Assembly (NCBI RefSeq): GCF_902705855.1
Contig: NZ_CACSIJ010000011.1
Span: forward strand, 247,183-311,182
Origin: Zhongshania aliphaticivorans
Lineage (GTDB): Bacteria > Pseudomonadota > Gammaproteobacteria > Pseudomonadales > Spongiibacteraceae
DNA length: 64,000 nt
Direction of reading: 5' to 3'
The notes beneath the pieces are model-generated. The model made no database searches. It had not been told where the DNA came from and saw only the letters and a list, made by a program, of their open reading frames with translations. Below are positions 1 through 7,880 of the stretch, in pieces. Numbering within the stretch: the first letter of the stretch is position 1; each line of letters starts with the position of its first letter. The position numbers and the translations under genes were made by a program.

Positions 1-290
1 TTCGCGGCAGTGGTGTTTGAAAGAGAGCTGGCACTGCCGTTAGGCTTTGATGTGGTAGACCATAAGTAAGTAAGAGAATCGCCGTCGGCATCGGAGCTGC
101 TGCTGCCATTTAGAGAGGCGAGCGTACCAGTTGTTACGTTCTGATCCGGGCCAGCGTTAGCGGTGGGGGCGCTGTTGGCAGTGCTGTCCGGAGGGGTTTC
201 CGGTGTTCCACCGCCACCGCCACCACACCCTACGATGGTGGCAGTTAAAATTAAGATAAAGATAGCTCTAAGTAATTGTCTAATTTCCAT
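1..290 (-). CDS. PKD-like lipoprotein, N-terminal part only
   Basis: The frame opens at ATG 290 and runs off the left edge, so only about 96 residues are visible. It begins MEIRQLLRAIFILILTATIV followed by GCGGGGG: a short basic stretch, a hydrophobic segment and a cysteine, as in a lipoprotein signal peptide. After a Pro/Thr/Ser-rich linker comes NAGPDQNV, then SSSSDADGDSLTYLWS, the typical opening of a PKD/REJ-like beta-sandwich repeat. AAGGA lies about 10 bases before the start. The likely product is an outer-membrane or surface-anchored lipoprotein with one or more PKD-like repeats. Its ligand cannot be guessed from what is visible. Confidence 0.75.
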   Translation of the reverse strand, partial: MEIRQLLRAIFILILTATIVGCGGGGGGTPETPPDSTANSAPTANAGPDQNVTTGTLASLNGSSSSDADGDSLTYLWSTTSKPNGSASSLSNTTAA

Positions 291-405
291 ATGTTTAAAT
301 CCTTGTTTTGTTTATGCGGCCGGATTCTAGATGAATTTCCTATGTTAGTGAATACTTTTGTACTCGTAGTGGAAGCGCTTTCTTTTGGCCATCAAATGGA
401 TTTTG

Positions 406-425
406 TGAAGTGTGTCCTCACTTCA
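406..425. other. Small inverted repeat in the upstream region of the lipoprotein gene
   Basis: TGAAGTG (406-412) and CACTTCA (419-425) form a perfect 7-bp stem with a 6-nt loop, about 115 bp upstream of the lipoprotein start. There is no U-tract. It could be an operator or a weak hairpin. Otherwise 291-518 contains no gene I can support. Confidence 0.35.
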
Positions 426-518
426 TGGGTCACATAAAAAAGCTAGATGGTAAGTCTAGGCGTTGATTTACTGAGCTTGTGGATATGGCTTCCGTCGTGT
501 TTGGTATTTTCGATAGAT

Positions 519-571
519 GAAAAAACCACCATTAGGTGGTTTTTTAGAATAATGGTAGCAAGGGGCGGATT
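519..571 (-). repeat. tRNA-linked repeat, distal copy (tRNA-Met 3' end plus terminator hairpin)
   Basis: This stretch duplicates 701-754 with one substitution and slightly different A/T run lengths. Read on the minus strand, 571-553 is an exact copy of the last 19 nt of the tRNA-Met gene, including CCA. It is followed by TTATTCTA and a CCACC/GGTGG hairpin. The two copies are 183 bp apart. Identity with the tRNA stops abruptly at base 572. The layout matches what I remember of the tandem repeats behind tRNA-Tyr in E. coli tyrT (rtT RNA), which also end in 19 nt of the tRNA. Confidence 0.75.
520..545 (-). terminator. Rho-independent terminator, distal copy
   Basis: Six A, CCACC, ATTA, GGTGG, six T. 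The stem is symmetrical and would extend into the A/T run, so it can stop transcription from either side. On the minus strand it would end the tRNA-Met transcript if the first terminator (702-728) is read through. Confidence 0.7.
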
Positions 572-701
572 GGGCAGTAACAGGCTTTGGTCTGTTATCG
601 CCCCTTCGGGCTGCGCCATGTATAAAATACTCGTCGTATTTTATCGAACCGTGCGGCGGTTCTCATCCACCCGCCGAGGGCGGCGTCCTTATCGGGAGAC
701 G
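572..701 (-). other. Hairpin-rich spacer of the tRNA-linked repeat
   Basis: These 130 bases between the repeat copies are dense in inverted repeats: TAACAG/CTGTTA (578-597), ATAAAATAC/GTATTTTAT (622-644, 9-bp stem with TCGTC loop), GAACCG/CGGTTC (646-662), and a GC-rich CCGCC/GGCGG element near 671-684. No credible coding frame is present. Transcribed from tRNA-Met it would be a strongly folded RNA flanked by tRNA-like 3' ends. A function is not known to me. Confidence 0.5.
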
Positions 702-728
702 AAAAAAAACCACCATTGGGTGGTTTTT
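702..728 (-). terminator. Rho-independent terminator after tRNA-Met
   Basis: On the minus strand: AAAAA, CCACC, CAAT, GGTGG, then eight T, beginning 8 nt after the tRNA 3' end. This is the proximal copy of the hairpin duplicated at 520-545. Confidence 0.8.
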
Positions 729-735
729 AGAATAA

Positions 736-812
736 TGGTAGCAAGGGGCGGATTCGAACCGCCGACCCCAACATTATGAGTGTTGTGCTCTAACCAACTG
801 AGCTACCTTGCC
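736..812 (-). tRNA. tRNA-Met (CAT), elongator
   Basis: A 77-nt cloverleaf with encoded CCA. The acceptor stem is GGCAAGG against CCTTGCT (first pair G-U), the D-arm is AGCTCAGTTGGTTAGAGC, the anticodon loop is CTCATAA with anticodon CAT, and the T-arm contains GGTTCGAATCC. The ACTCATAATGT context and the lack of three G-C pairs in the anticodon stem mark the elongator rather than the initiator. It lies downstream of ychF on the same strand, as I recall for Pseudomonas. Its last 19 nt are duplicated at 553-571. Confidence 0.95.
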
Positions 813-886
813 ACAGTCTCTCTGTCGAGAGAAGGCGCGCATTTTCCAAGGATAAGCGCACCTTGTCAAGCGCGGATCAGTATGTG

Positions 887-1978
887 TTACACATTGAAGC
901 GGAAATGGACGACGTCGCCGTCTTTAACGACGTAGTCTTTGCCTTCTAGGCGCCATTTTCCAGCGTCTTTGGTGCCTTGTTCGCCTTTGTATTGGATGTA
1001 GTCGTCGTAGGCGATAACTTCTGCCCGAATAAAGCCTTTTTCAAAGTCGGTGTGAATCACGCCCGCTGATTGTGGTGCGGTGGCGCCAACTGGGATGGTC
1101 CAGGCGCGAACTTCTTTTACGCCTGCAGTGAAGTAGGTTTGTAGGCCAAGTAGTTCGTAGCCAGCGCGAATGACGCGGTCGAGGCCAGCTTCTTCCATGC
1201 CGAGGTCGGTGAGGAATTCCTGTTTCTCTTCATCGTCTAGTTCGGCAATTTCCGATTCAAGTTTATTGCATATTGGCACTACGATGGCACCGTCTTCGGC
1301 GGCGATGGCGCGAACGACGTCTAAGTGCGGGTTGTTTTCAAAGCCGTCTTCGTTAACGTTGGCGATGTACATTGTGGGTTTTATGGTAAGTAGGTGCAGA
1401 GTCTTGGTGCGGGCGAGTTCCTCGCTGTCGAGTGTTAGTGAGCGGACAGGTTTGCCTTGGTCAAGATGCGCCAGTAGTTTTTCAAACAGGTTTTTGAGTG
1501 TGGTGGCTTCTTTGTCGCCACTGCGGGCAACGCGAACTACTTTTTGTAATTGTTTATCGATGCTTTCCATGTCGGCGAGTGCCAGCTCGGTATTGATAAT
1601 GTCGATGTCGGCGGCGGGGTCAATTTTATTGGCAACGTGAATAATGTTGTCGTTGTCGAAGCAGCGCACTACGTGAGCAATGGCGTCAGTTTCACGGATG
1701 TTGGCTAAAAATTTGTTGCCGAGGCCCTCGCCTTTGGAGGCGCCGGCGACGAGGCCGGCAATGTCGACAAACTCCATGGTGGCGGGTAGTACGCGCTCGG
1801 GTTTAACAATGGCGGCCAAGGCATGCAGGCGTTGGTCCGGTACCATGACAATGCCGGAATTGGGTTCGATGGTGCAGAACGGGAAATTGGCCGCGTCAAT
1901 GCCGGCATTGGTCAGTGCATTGAAGAGGGTGGACTTGCCGACATTGGGTAGTCCGACGATGCCGCAGTTAAATCCCAT
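887..1978 (-). CDS. ychF: Ribosome-binding ATPase YchF (Obg family)
   Basis: 363 aa, the usual full length. The G1/P-loop is GLPNVGKST at about residues 8-16; DIAGLV is the G3 region; NKIDP-like text near 118 and the NVNE switch (about 206-209) stand where Obg-type G4 motifs do. A TGS/ubiquitin-like domain closes the protein ([16 protein letters not shown] to the C-terminus). YchF hydrolyses ATP rather than GTP, binds the 70S ribosome and has been linked to stress responses in E. coli. It starts 6 nt after the pth stop, so the two are almost certainly co-transcribed. Confidence 0.97.
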   Translation of the reverse strand: MGFNCGIVGLPNVGKSTLFNALTNAGIDAANFPFCTIEPNSGIVMVPDQRLHALAAIVKPERVLPATMEFVDIAGLVAGASKGEGLGNKFLANIRETDAIAHVVRCFDNDNIIHVANKIDPAADIDIINTELALADMESIDKQLQKVVRVARSGDKEATTLKNLFEKLLAHLDQGKPVRSLTLDSEELARTKTLHLLTIKPTMYIANVNEDGFENNPHLDVVRAIAAEDGAIVVPICNKLESEIAELDDEEKQEFLTDLGMEEAGLDRVIRAGYELLGLQTYFTAGVKEVRAWTIPVGATAPQSAGVIHTDFEKGFIRAEVIAYDDYIQYKGEQGTKDAGKWRLEGKDYVVKDGDVVHFRFNV

Positions 1979-1984
1979 GTGATA

Positions 1985-2572
1985 TTACCCTTGTTTGTAG
2001 CTGTGTAGTTGGTTCATGGCTTTGGCCCAGTCGCCACGGACTGCGTCTTCTAGCGTGCGAAGTGCTTCGTCTATGCAGTGATCGATGCTGATCCGCTCGT
2101 CCGTTGGTGGCTTGCCAAGTACGTAATTGGTAACTTGAGAGGCGTGGCCGGGATGGCCGATACCGACTCTGAGTCGATGAAATTTACTATTGTTGCCGAG
2201 TTGGGCAACTGTGTCGCGCAGGCCGTTATGCCCACCGTGACCGCCACCATTTTTGTAACGTGCGGTGCCGGGGGGGATATCCAGTTCGTCGTGGGCGACG
2301 AGTATGGCTTCTGGTGGAATTTTGTAAAAGTTAGCGAGTGCGGCGATAGCTTGCCCGCTGCGATTCATGAACGTAGTGGGAATAAGTAGGCGCAGGTCGT
2401 GGCCGTGGTAATGAACTCTGGCCGTGTCGCCAAAAAATCGCGGTTCGCTATTGAGTGCGCAGCCTTGTTGCCGGGCTAGCTCTGAAACAAACCAGGCGCC
2501 CGCATTGTGACGTGTATCGTGATATTGCGGGCCGGGATTAGCCAGCCCAACTATCAGTTTTATCGTTTCCAA
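1985..2572 (-). CDS. pth: Peptidyl-tRNA hydrolase
   Basis: 195 aa. It recycles tRNA by cleaving the ester bond of peptidyl-tRNA dropped from stalled ribosomes. Family residues are visible: [17 protein letters not shown] carries the catalytic His, TFMNRSG carries the substrate-binding Asn, and HDELDIPPG carries the catalytic Asp. [14 protein letters not shown] follows. It lies 39 nt after rplY and just before ychF, the usual order rplY-pth-ychF. Confidence 0.97.
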   Translation of the reverse strand: METIKLIVGLANPGPQYHDTRHNAGAWFVSELARQQGCALNSEPRFFGDTARVHYHGHDLRLLIPTTFMNRSGQAIAALANFYKIPPEAILVAHDELDIPPGTARYKNGGGHGGHNGLRDTVAQLGNNSKFHRLRVGIGHPGHASQVTNYVLGKPPTDERISIDHCIDEALRTLEDAVRGDWAKAMNQLHSYKQG

Positions 2573-2611
2573 TGGGGCGCCTGTTACTGTTAGCCCCGGA
2601 GGGCCGTCAGC

Positions 2612-3238
2612 TTACTCTTCTTCTGATGCAGCTTCGTCATCGCTGTCATTGCCGCCGCGTGGCGCATGTACAGTTGCGATAGCTTGGTCGTGATCTTCGC
2701 CTAGTGCCAGTGCGGTGCTTTCTACGCCAGCAGGTAGGGTCAGGTCAGAAATGTGCAAAGTAACGCCAGTTTCAACCGCTGCCATATCTACTTCGATGAA
2801 CTCAGGCAGATCTTTAGGTAGGCATTGTACTTCGATGTCGGTTGCAGCATGAGTAATGTTGCCGCCCTGAGTTTTCACGCCAACACAGCTTTCTTCGTTT
2901 AAGAAGTGAAGTGGAACGTGCAGAGTGATTTTGGTGTTGGCATCAACACGCAAAAAGTCAGCGTGCAGTACTTTAAGCTTAGCTGGGTGACGCTGAAGGG
3001 CTTTAAGTACAACAGACTCTTGTTTGCCATCGATATCCAGAGTTACTACAGAAGTGAAGAAGGCTTCATCTTCCAAGAACCATAGGAGGTCTTTGTGCAA
3101 AATGCTGATCATTTGCGGTGCGTTTTCGCCACCGTAAACAATAGCCGGTACTTCATTTTCCAGACGACGTAGGCGGCGGCTCGCACCTTTCCCTACATCT
3201 GCGCGCGCTTTGGCGCTAACTGTGTAATCGCTAGACAT
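2612..3238 (-). CDS. rplY: 50S ribosomal protein L25 / general stress protein Ctc
   Basis: 208 aa, the long L25 (CTC) form. The N-terminal half, with ASRRLRRLENEVPAIVYGG, is the 5S-rRNA-binding L25 domain. From about residue 100 comes the TL5/CTC C-terminal beta domain (VPLHFLNEES to LPAGVESTA). The last 15 residues are acidic. An AAGGAG-like site precedes ATG 3238. It sits 86 nt downstream of prs. Confidence 0.96.
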   Translation of the reverse strand: MSSDYTVSAKARADVGKGASRRLRRLENEVPAIVYGGENAPQMISILHKDLLWFLEDEAFFTSVVTLDIDGKQESVVLKALQRHPAKLKVLHADFLRVDANTKITLHVPLHFLNEESCVGVKTQGGNITHAATDIEVQCLPKDLPEFIEVDMAAVETGVTLHISDLTLPAGVESTALALGEDHDQAIATVHAPRGGNDSDDEAASEEE

Positions 3239-3324
3239 AATAGTCTCCTTAATAACGCGAAAACCGCCGACTTGCGACCAGTGCGGCGGTAAATGTCGAA
3301 AAACGTTGTTGCTAAACGGTGTGC

Positions 3325-4269
3325 TTAGCGGAACAAGGCGCTGATCGACTCTTCATTACTGACCCGTCTAATTGACTCGGCCAATAGATTTGCCAGGGTA
3401 AGCTGGCGAATTTTTGTGCACTTTCTCGCGTCTTCTGATAGCGGGATAGTGTCGGTAACAATCAGTTCATCTAGCTCAGAGCTATTGATGTTCGCAATAG
3501 CGGCGCCAGATAATACAGGATGTGTACAGTAAGCGACAACTTTTGCTGCGCCATGCTGCTTAAGTGCTTCGGCGGCTTTACACAGTGTGCCGGCGGTATC
3601 GACCATATCGTCGACCAGTAAGCAGGTTTTGCCCTGTACTTCGCCAATAATATGCATGACCTGTGCAACACCTGCTTGTGGGCGGCGTTTGTCGATAATA
3701 GCGAGGTCGGCATCATCTAATTGCTTGGCAACAGCACGGGCGCGAACAACGCCGCCAATGTCAGGCGATACGACCATTTGATTTTGGTATTGTTGACGGC
3801 TGATGTCGTCTAGCAGAACGGGCGAGCCGTAGACATTGTCTACTGGTACGTCAAAGAAGCCTTGGATTTGCTCTGCGTGAAGATCAACGGTCAGTACGCG
3901 GTTAATGCCCACGCCGCTCATCATGTCTGCAACGACTTTGGCAGAGATCGGTACGCGCTGTGAGCGTACGCGGCGATCTTGGCGAGCGTAGCCGAAATAC
4001 GGCACAACTGCGGTAATACGACCGGCTGAGGCTCTGCGCATGGCGTCTGCCATGACTATCAGTTCCATCAGGTTGTCGTTAGTTGGTGCGCAGGTTGGCT
4101 GTAGAAGAAAGACGTCAGCGCCGCGAACGTTTTCATTCACTTCTACGTAAATTTCGCCATCGCTAAATTTGCCTACGGTGGCGTCGCCGAGCGGCAGGTG
4201 CAAATGCTCAACAACTTTACGTGCAAGTTCGGGATTGGCATTGCCGGTGAAGACCATCATCTTGGGCAC
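3325..4269 (-). CDS. prs: Ribose-phosphate pyrophosphokinase
   Basis: Makes PRPP from ribose 5-phosphate and ATP for purine, pyrimidine, histidine, tryptophan and NAD synthesis. Visible are [10 protein letters not shown] at the N-terminus, [20 protein letters not shown] and the PRPP-binding loop [12 protein letters not shown] place the start at GTG 4269 (314 aa, protein [10 protein letters not shown]) and not at ATG 4290. AGGA sits 8 nt before the GTG, nothing like a ribosome binding site precedes the upstream ATG, and the family starts just before this lysine. The upstream region contains tRNA-Gln. Confidence 0.95.
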   Translation of the reverse strand: MPKMMVFTGNANPELARKVVEHLHLPLGDATVGKFSDGEIYVEVNENVRGADVFLLQPTCAPTNDNLMELIVMADAMRRASAGRITAVVPYFGYARQDRRVRSQRVPISAKVVADMMSGVGINRVLTVDLHAEQIQGFFDVPVDNVYGSPVLLDDISRQQYQNQMVVSPDIGGVVRARAVAKQLDDADLAIIDKRRPQAGVAQVMHIIGEVQGKTCLLVDDMVDTAGTLCKAAEALKQHGAAKVVAYCTHPVLSGAAIANINSSELDELIVTDTIPLSEDARKCTKIRQLTLANLLAESIRRVSNEESISALFR

Positions 4270-4381
4270 GGTCAGAGTCCTGTTGGGCATGTGTGTTTTT
4301 GAAAAATAAGGTGATAACTGGCGAGTTCACTAAAGCCGCGCAGTATTCAGATCGTTATTGTGCGCGACTGATTCTGAATAA

Positions 4382-4402
4382 CATGCCGCTTTTGGCGGCA
4401 TG
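4382..4402 (-). terminator. Stem-loop downstream of tRNA-Gln
   Basis: CATGCCGC and GCGGCATG form a perfect 8-bp stem with a 5-nt loop. On the minus strand it starts 10 nt after the CCA end of tRNA-Gln and is followed by TTATTC, a poor U-tract. It is probably a processing or termination hairpin between tRNA-Gln and prs. Confidence 0.6.
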
Positions 4403-4411
4403 GTGTAAAAA

Positions 4412-4486
4412 TGGCTGGGGTGGTAGGACTCGAACCTACGGATGCTGAGATCAAAACCCAGTGCCTTACCACTTGGCGACACCCCA
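4412..4486 (-). tRNA. tRNA-Gln (TTG)
   Basis: 75 nt with encoded CCA. It begins TGGGGTGTCGCCAAG and ends CCACCCCAGCCA. The anticodon loop reads TTTTGAT with anticodon TTG, and the T-arm has GGTTCGAGTCC. The unusual U1 opposite A72 is typical of bacterial tRNA-Gln. It lies between ispE and prs, the same place as I remember in Pseudomonas. Confidence 0.96.
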
Positions 4487-4508
4487 ATAAACTTTTTAAG
4501 ATAACTTT

Positions 4509-5354
4509 TTACAGTAAGCCCAGTGCGCGATGCAGTGGCGAGGTATTTACGCCTCGGGCAACAAAACCATGAATTTCAGCGGGTCGTTGTTCGCAAACTG
4601 CTTGTGCAGTTATCTGATCTTCAAAGCTAGCAAACACGCATGCGCCTGTTCCAGTTAGCTTCGCGAGAGAGAATTGTTCCAGCCAAATCAAAGCTTTATC
4701 AATCTTCGGATATAGTTTTCGAACCAGCGGTTCACAACTATTTCCGGTACCCCCCTCAAGAAAGGTCGCTATTTTGATCGGAGAGCCATGGCGTGTCAAT
4801 TGTTCATGACAAAAAATTTCAGCGGTGGACACATGGCAGTCTGGCTTTAGTACCACATACCAGAATTCTTGGGTTTCTAGCGGGGTTAATTTTTCACCGA
4901 TTCCTTCTGCCCATGCGGTTTTTCCACGCACAAACACGGGAACGTCGGCGCCTAGTTCAAGGCCGATTTCGGCTAGCTCATTAATGCTGAGACCAAGCTG
5001 CCATAGCTGGTTGAGGCCTAGTAGCGCACTTGCTGCGTCGGAGCTGCCGCCGCCGATACCGCCGCCCATTGGCAGGCACTTCTCTAAGGCGATATTTGCG
5101 CCGGTAGGAATGTCGCGGGCAAAAGGCTGTAACTTGCGGGCTGCGCGAAAAACCAAATTATCTTCAGTGCTAACACCGCTGAGGGTGTTGTTGAGGTTTA
5201 ATTTGCCGTCGTCGCGGTGGTTAAGTACGAGGGTGTCACCGTAATCGAGTAGCTGGAATAAGGTTTGTAGCTCGTGATAGCCGTCATCGCGACGGCCGGT
5301 AATATTCAGAAAAAGATTAATTTTAGCGGGGCAGGGCAGCGAAAGAGTTTGCAT
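4509..5354 (-). CDS. ispE: 4-diphosphocytidyl-2-C-methyl-D-erythritol kinase
   Basis: 281 aa. ATP-dependent GHMP kinase of the MEP isoprenoid pathway. [20 protein letters not shown] is the conserved N-terminus, and [19 protein letters not shown] is the glycine-rich ATP-binding motif. The start is the ATG at 5354 ([11 protein letters not shown]): the family starts there, and the codon shares its A with the lolB stop (TAATG), which suggests translational coupling. An in-frame start 33 nt upstream would add 11 residues with no family counterpart. Confidence 0.96.
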   Translation of the reverse strand: MQTLSLPCPAKINLFLNITGRRDDGYHELQTLFQLLDYGDTLVLNHRDDGKLNLNNTLSGVSTEDNLVFRAARKLQPFARDIPTGANIALEKCLPMGGGIGGGSSDAASALLGLNQLWQLGLSINELAEIGLELGADVPVFVRGKTAWAEGIGEKLTPLETQEFWYVVLKPDCHVSTAEIFCHEQLTRHGSPIKIATFLEGGTGNSCEPLVRKLYPKIDKALIWLEQFSLAKLTGTGACVFASFEDQITAQAVCEQRPAEIHGFVARGVNTSPLHRALGLL

Positions 5355-5944
5355 TATTTGGCGCAAAACTCCGGTTGTTCCTGCCATTCGCTAACAATAA
5401 GTGTAATGCGGGCATTGGCAGATTTCGCGTTAATTCTATCCGGTAGTTGGTGAAATGGGGTGCGGTAGTGATAGGTAATATGCCAGCCAATTTGATTTAG
5501 TTCTTCTAGTTGGCCATTGGTATTTACACGGCCTTCTAATTTTTCAGTGAACATGGCACGGCCTCTTACCCAGAAGCGCAGTGCTTCAACGGGTATTGGC
5601 CAGTTTGCGCGGCTGGCCAGCTCTTCAATGCTGTCGGCGTGACTACTCTCGCCGTTTTGTATTAATCGGGCGCCAGATGGGTCGGCGGATAATTCTATGC
5701 TGCCTGCACCAAGTGGGCCGCTTAGTCTAATTCGGGCGCTGTTGGCGTCACATTGCGACCAGTTAATCGTGGCGCTTTCTTGTTTTCTACCCTGCCAGAA
5801 CCCAATTTTTCCTTGTAATTGCCAAGTTAGAGATTCGCTGTCGGCAGGGGGCTTTGGCGGCGTTGCACAGGCGCTAAGTATTAGCGCGACAATAAGGGCT
5901 AGACCACGAAAGAGAGTTGAGTTTGACATTGTTGCGCTACTCAT
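5354..5944 (-). CDS. lolB: Outer-membrane lipoprotein insertion factor LolB
   Basis: 196 aa. It receives lipoproteins from LolA and inserts them into the outer membrane; it is itself a lipoprotein. A signal peptide ends in the lipobox LSAC (about residues 23-26), followed by [33 protein letters not shown] is the start of the LolB beta-barrel fold, and RFWVRGRAM is a family block. A second ATG 15 nt further in (MSNSTLFRG) could be the true start. The frame overlaps the end of the upstream TPR gene by 8 nt and the start of ispE by 1 nt. Confidence 0.93.
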   Translation of the reverse strand: MSSATMSNSTLFRGLALIVALILSACATPPKPPADSESLTWQLQGKIGFWQGRKQESATINWSQCDANSARIRLSGPLGAGSIELSADPSGARLIQNGESSHADSIEELASRANWPIPVEALRFWVRGRAMFTEKLEGRVNTNGQLEELNQIGWHITYHYRTPFHQLPDRINAKSANARITLIVSEWQEQPEFCAK

Positions 5945-7655
5945 TGAAAAGTCCTAGTTTGCGAAGCGTATCCATAATTATGGGGCTGTTGGGGGTGTCT
6001 TTTAGACCTTCTTGCCAGACTAACTTTGCGCGGGCTTGGTCGCCACTTAGCCATAACGCTTCACCGAGATGGGCCGCAATTTCGTGATCCTGTGTCTGTT
6101 TGAACGCTTTCTCTAGCAGCGACACTGCCTCGCTGATATTACCTTTTAAAAGCATGATCCAGCCATAGCTATCGATAATGGCGGGGTCATTTGGTTCGAG
6201 CTCTAGAGCGCGTTTGACTAGTTGCTCGGCTTCGTCGAGTCGGGTTTTGTTTAAGTTGGCGATGCTGTAGCCCAGTGCATTTAGGGCAGTTGCATTGTTG
6301 GGGTCGCGGTCAATAAGGTGCTGAAGGTCGTGCTCCACTGCGTCAATATTGCCTAGTTTCTCGCTAAATAATGATCGCGCATAGCGCAACTCATCGTCGT
6401 TAGTGTTGGTAGATAATGCTTCACTGAGTAGGTCGTAACCCTGCTGGTAGCGGGCCTCTTTGCGTAATATCTCAGCTTCTAGCTGATAGATATGCGTCGC
6501 TTGTTCTGGGTGATTTACCCGCAAATGTTTAAGCCGTGCTAGGGCTTTGTCGGCACTTTCGATGGCGAGACTGATACTCGCAATGCGCTGACTGGCTTTG
6601 CTGAATTCGTCGCCGCCGGTGGCTTTTAGGTAGTGGCTAATTGCTTGCTGCCAGTTTTGATCCTCTTCGTCTAAGCGACCAAGAATGTAATTGGCACGAC
6701 TGCGAAGCTCGGGGCTGTCGTTGAGCGACTTTAGCTGTGCTGTTACCTCGGCAGTATTGCTGAGCTCGCGGTTGATGAGCATGAGCTCTAGCAGTAAATC
6801 TCGGTCGCTGGGGTTTTGGCGCACAAGTTCTTCGTACTGGGCTTTCGCTTGATAGAGGTCAGTTTTCACTAGGCGGCGTGCTAGGTCATGGCGAAGGCGT
6901 TTGTGGTGAGGGTTTTGATCGACTGCGTAATGTAGTCGCGCTAATGCATCTGCGTCGCGGCCAAGCTGGCTAAGGGTGCGGGTTTCAATTAGCAGCGCAT
7001 GAGGATTGTCGGGCTCCTCGTTGAGCACTTCTTGTATGAGTGCTAGGGCGGCGTCTTCTTGCTTTTGATATTGCAGCATTAGTGCTTTGGCAATTTTTAA
7101 GGAGTTGTCGCTGGGGTGGAGCTTCAGTTGTTTATTGAGTTCACCCAAAAATTGCGTTTGCTCGAGTTCTGGTCGCGTGAGTGCAGAGGCTGCCAGTGCA
7201 GCGAAATTGCTGTCGCCGCCAAGCTCCAATACTTTGACCATATAAGGTAGTGCGGTCAGTGGATTCGTTGTTTTGCTAAGGGCCGAAGACAGGATGAAAT
7301 ACGCTTCGGCCGCTTCGGGTTCTTGATCGGCCCATTGTTTAGCGTAGGTCGCGGCGGTTTCGTCACGGCCGAGGTACTGGGCTAATTTTGCGGTTGTGGT
7401 AATTACCCCAAGGTCGCCGGTTTTTTCCGCCTGATAGGTGTAGTTGTCGAGCGCAGTTTCAAGATCTTGACTGCGAAGTGCTACCTCGGCGATAAGCAGA
7501 TCAAAAAAAGCATCTTCAGGAAACGGTCGGGTGACCTCGGCTGCTTTTGCACTGGCCTTAGTGTTGGGCGCTAGGTCTTGCTCTGGAGTCAGCATGGCGC
7601 AGCCGCTTAGTAAAATGGCTAGGCTTAATAGCAGGCTGGTTAAGGATTGGTGCAT
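5937..7655 (-). CDS. TPR-repeat lipoprotein
   Basis: 572 aa from the ATG at 7655, which gives MHQSLTSLLLSLAILLSGCA, a lipoprotein signal with lipobox LSGC. An upstream start at 7745 would put 30 residues ahead of the signal and is unlikely. The rest is all-helical with many tetratricopeptide repeats (for example NPHHKRLRHDLARRLVKT, DPNNATALNALGYSIA and EPNDPAIIDSYGWIMLLKG). It lies between hemA and lolB, like the TPR gene I remember as PA4667 in Pseudomonas. It is probably anchored to the outer membrane facing the periplasm; the partner is unknown. Confidence 0.85.
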   Translation of the reverse strand: MHQSLTSLLLSLAILLSGCAMLTPEQDLAPNTKASAKAAEVTRPFPEDAFFDLLIAEVALRSQDLETALDNYTYQAEKTGDLGVITTTAKLAQYLGRDETAATYAKQWADQEPEAAEAYFILSSALSKTTNPLTALPYMVKVLELGGDSNFAALAASALTRPELEQTQFLGELNKQLKLHPSDNSLKIAKALMLQYQKQEDAALALIQEVLNEEPDNPHALLIETRTLSQLGRDADALARLHYAVDQNPHHKRLRHDLARRLVKTDLYQAKAQYEELVRQNPSDRDLLLELMLINRELSNTAEVTAQLKSLNDSPELRSRANYILGRLDEEDQNWQQAISHYLKATGGDEFSKASQRIASISLAIESADKALARLKHLRVNHPEQATHIYQLEAEILRKEARYQQGYDLLSEALSTNTNDDELRYARSLFSEKLGNIDAVEHDLQHLIDRDPNNATALNALGYSIANLNKTRLDEAEQLVKRALELEPNDPAIIDSYGWIMLLKGNISEAVSLLEKAFKQTQDHEIAAHLGEALWLSGDQARAKLVWQEGLKDTPNSPIIMDTLRKLGLFNE

Positions 7656-7824
7656 AGTGACAATGTCGGTACCGTGTTTAAAGGCCAATGTTAGCATGGC
7701 TCTTTGCTGGTGGTTAGGGTTGCTGCATAGGACAGTTGCAGCCATGTTTAATTCGCGCGTTCTGGCTTCGACGCAGATTGTTTAGTAAAAGCTGGTAATA
7801 AAATCCACATTTGGCCCCTGTCTT

Positions 7825-7848
7825 GCTAAAATTCCCTGCTATTTTAGC
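7825..7848 (+). promoter_or_regulatory. Leader hairpin upstream of hemA
   Basis: GCTAAAAT (7825-7832) and ATTTTAGC (7841-7848) form a perfect 8-bp, A/T-rich stem with an 8-nt loop, 32 nt before the hemA start. It could be an operator or a leader structure. No classical promoter is obvious in 7656-7880. Confidence 0.35.
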
Positions 7849-7880
7849 TCGGCTCCGGAAAGGCAGGCACTCGGCATCTC

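Noticed and set aside
519-754. The tRNA-Met duplication as an attL/attR pair of an integrated element
   Set aside because: Only 130 bp separate the copies and no integrase is present; the repeat extends past the tRNA into the terminator, which fits a tRNA-linked repeat better. A collapsed element cannot be fully excluded.
447-779. 110-codon plus-strand frame near the left end
   Set aside because: It runs through both terminator hairpins, the tRNA-linked repeat and part of tRNA-Met on the opposite strand, and has no ribosome site or family resemblance.
1170-1640. Long frames antisense to ychF, and similar frames antisense to ispE, gatB, mgtE, kdsD and lpoA
   Set aside because: Low-complexity Ser/Ala/Arg compositions typical of the shadow of a real gene; no ribosome sites or motifs.
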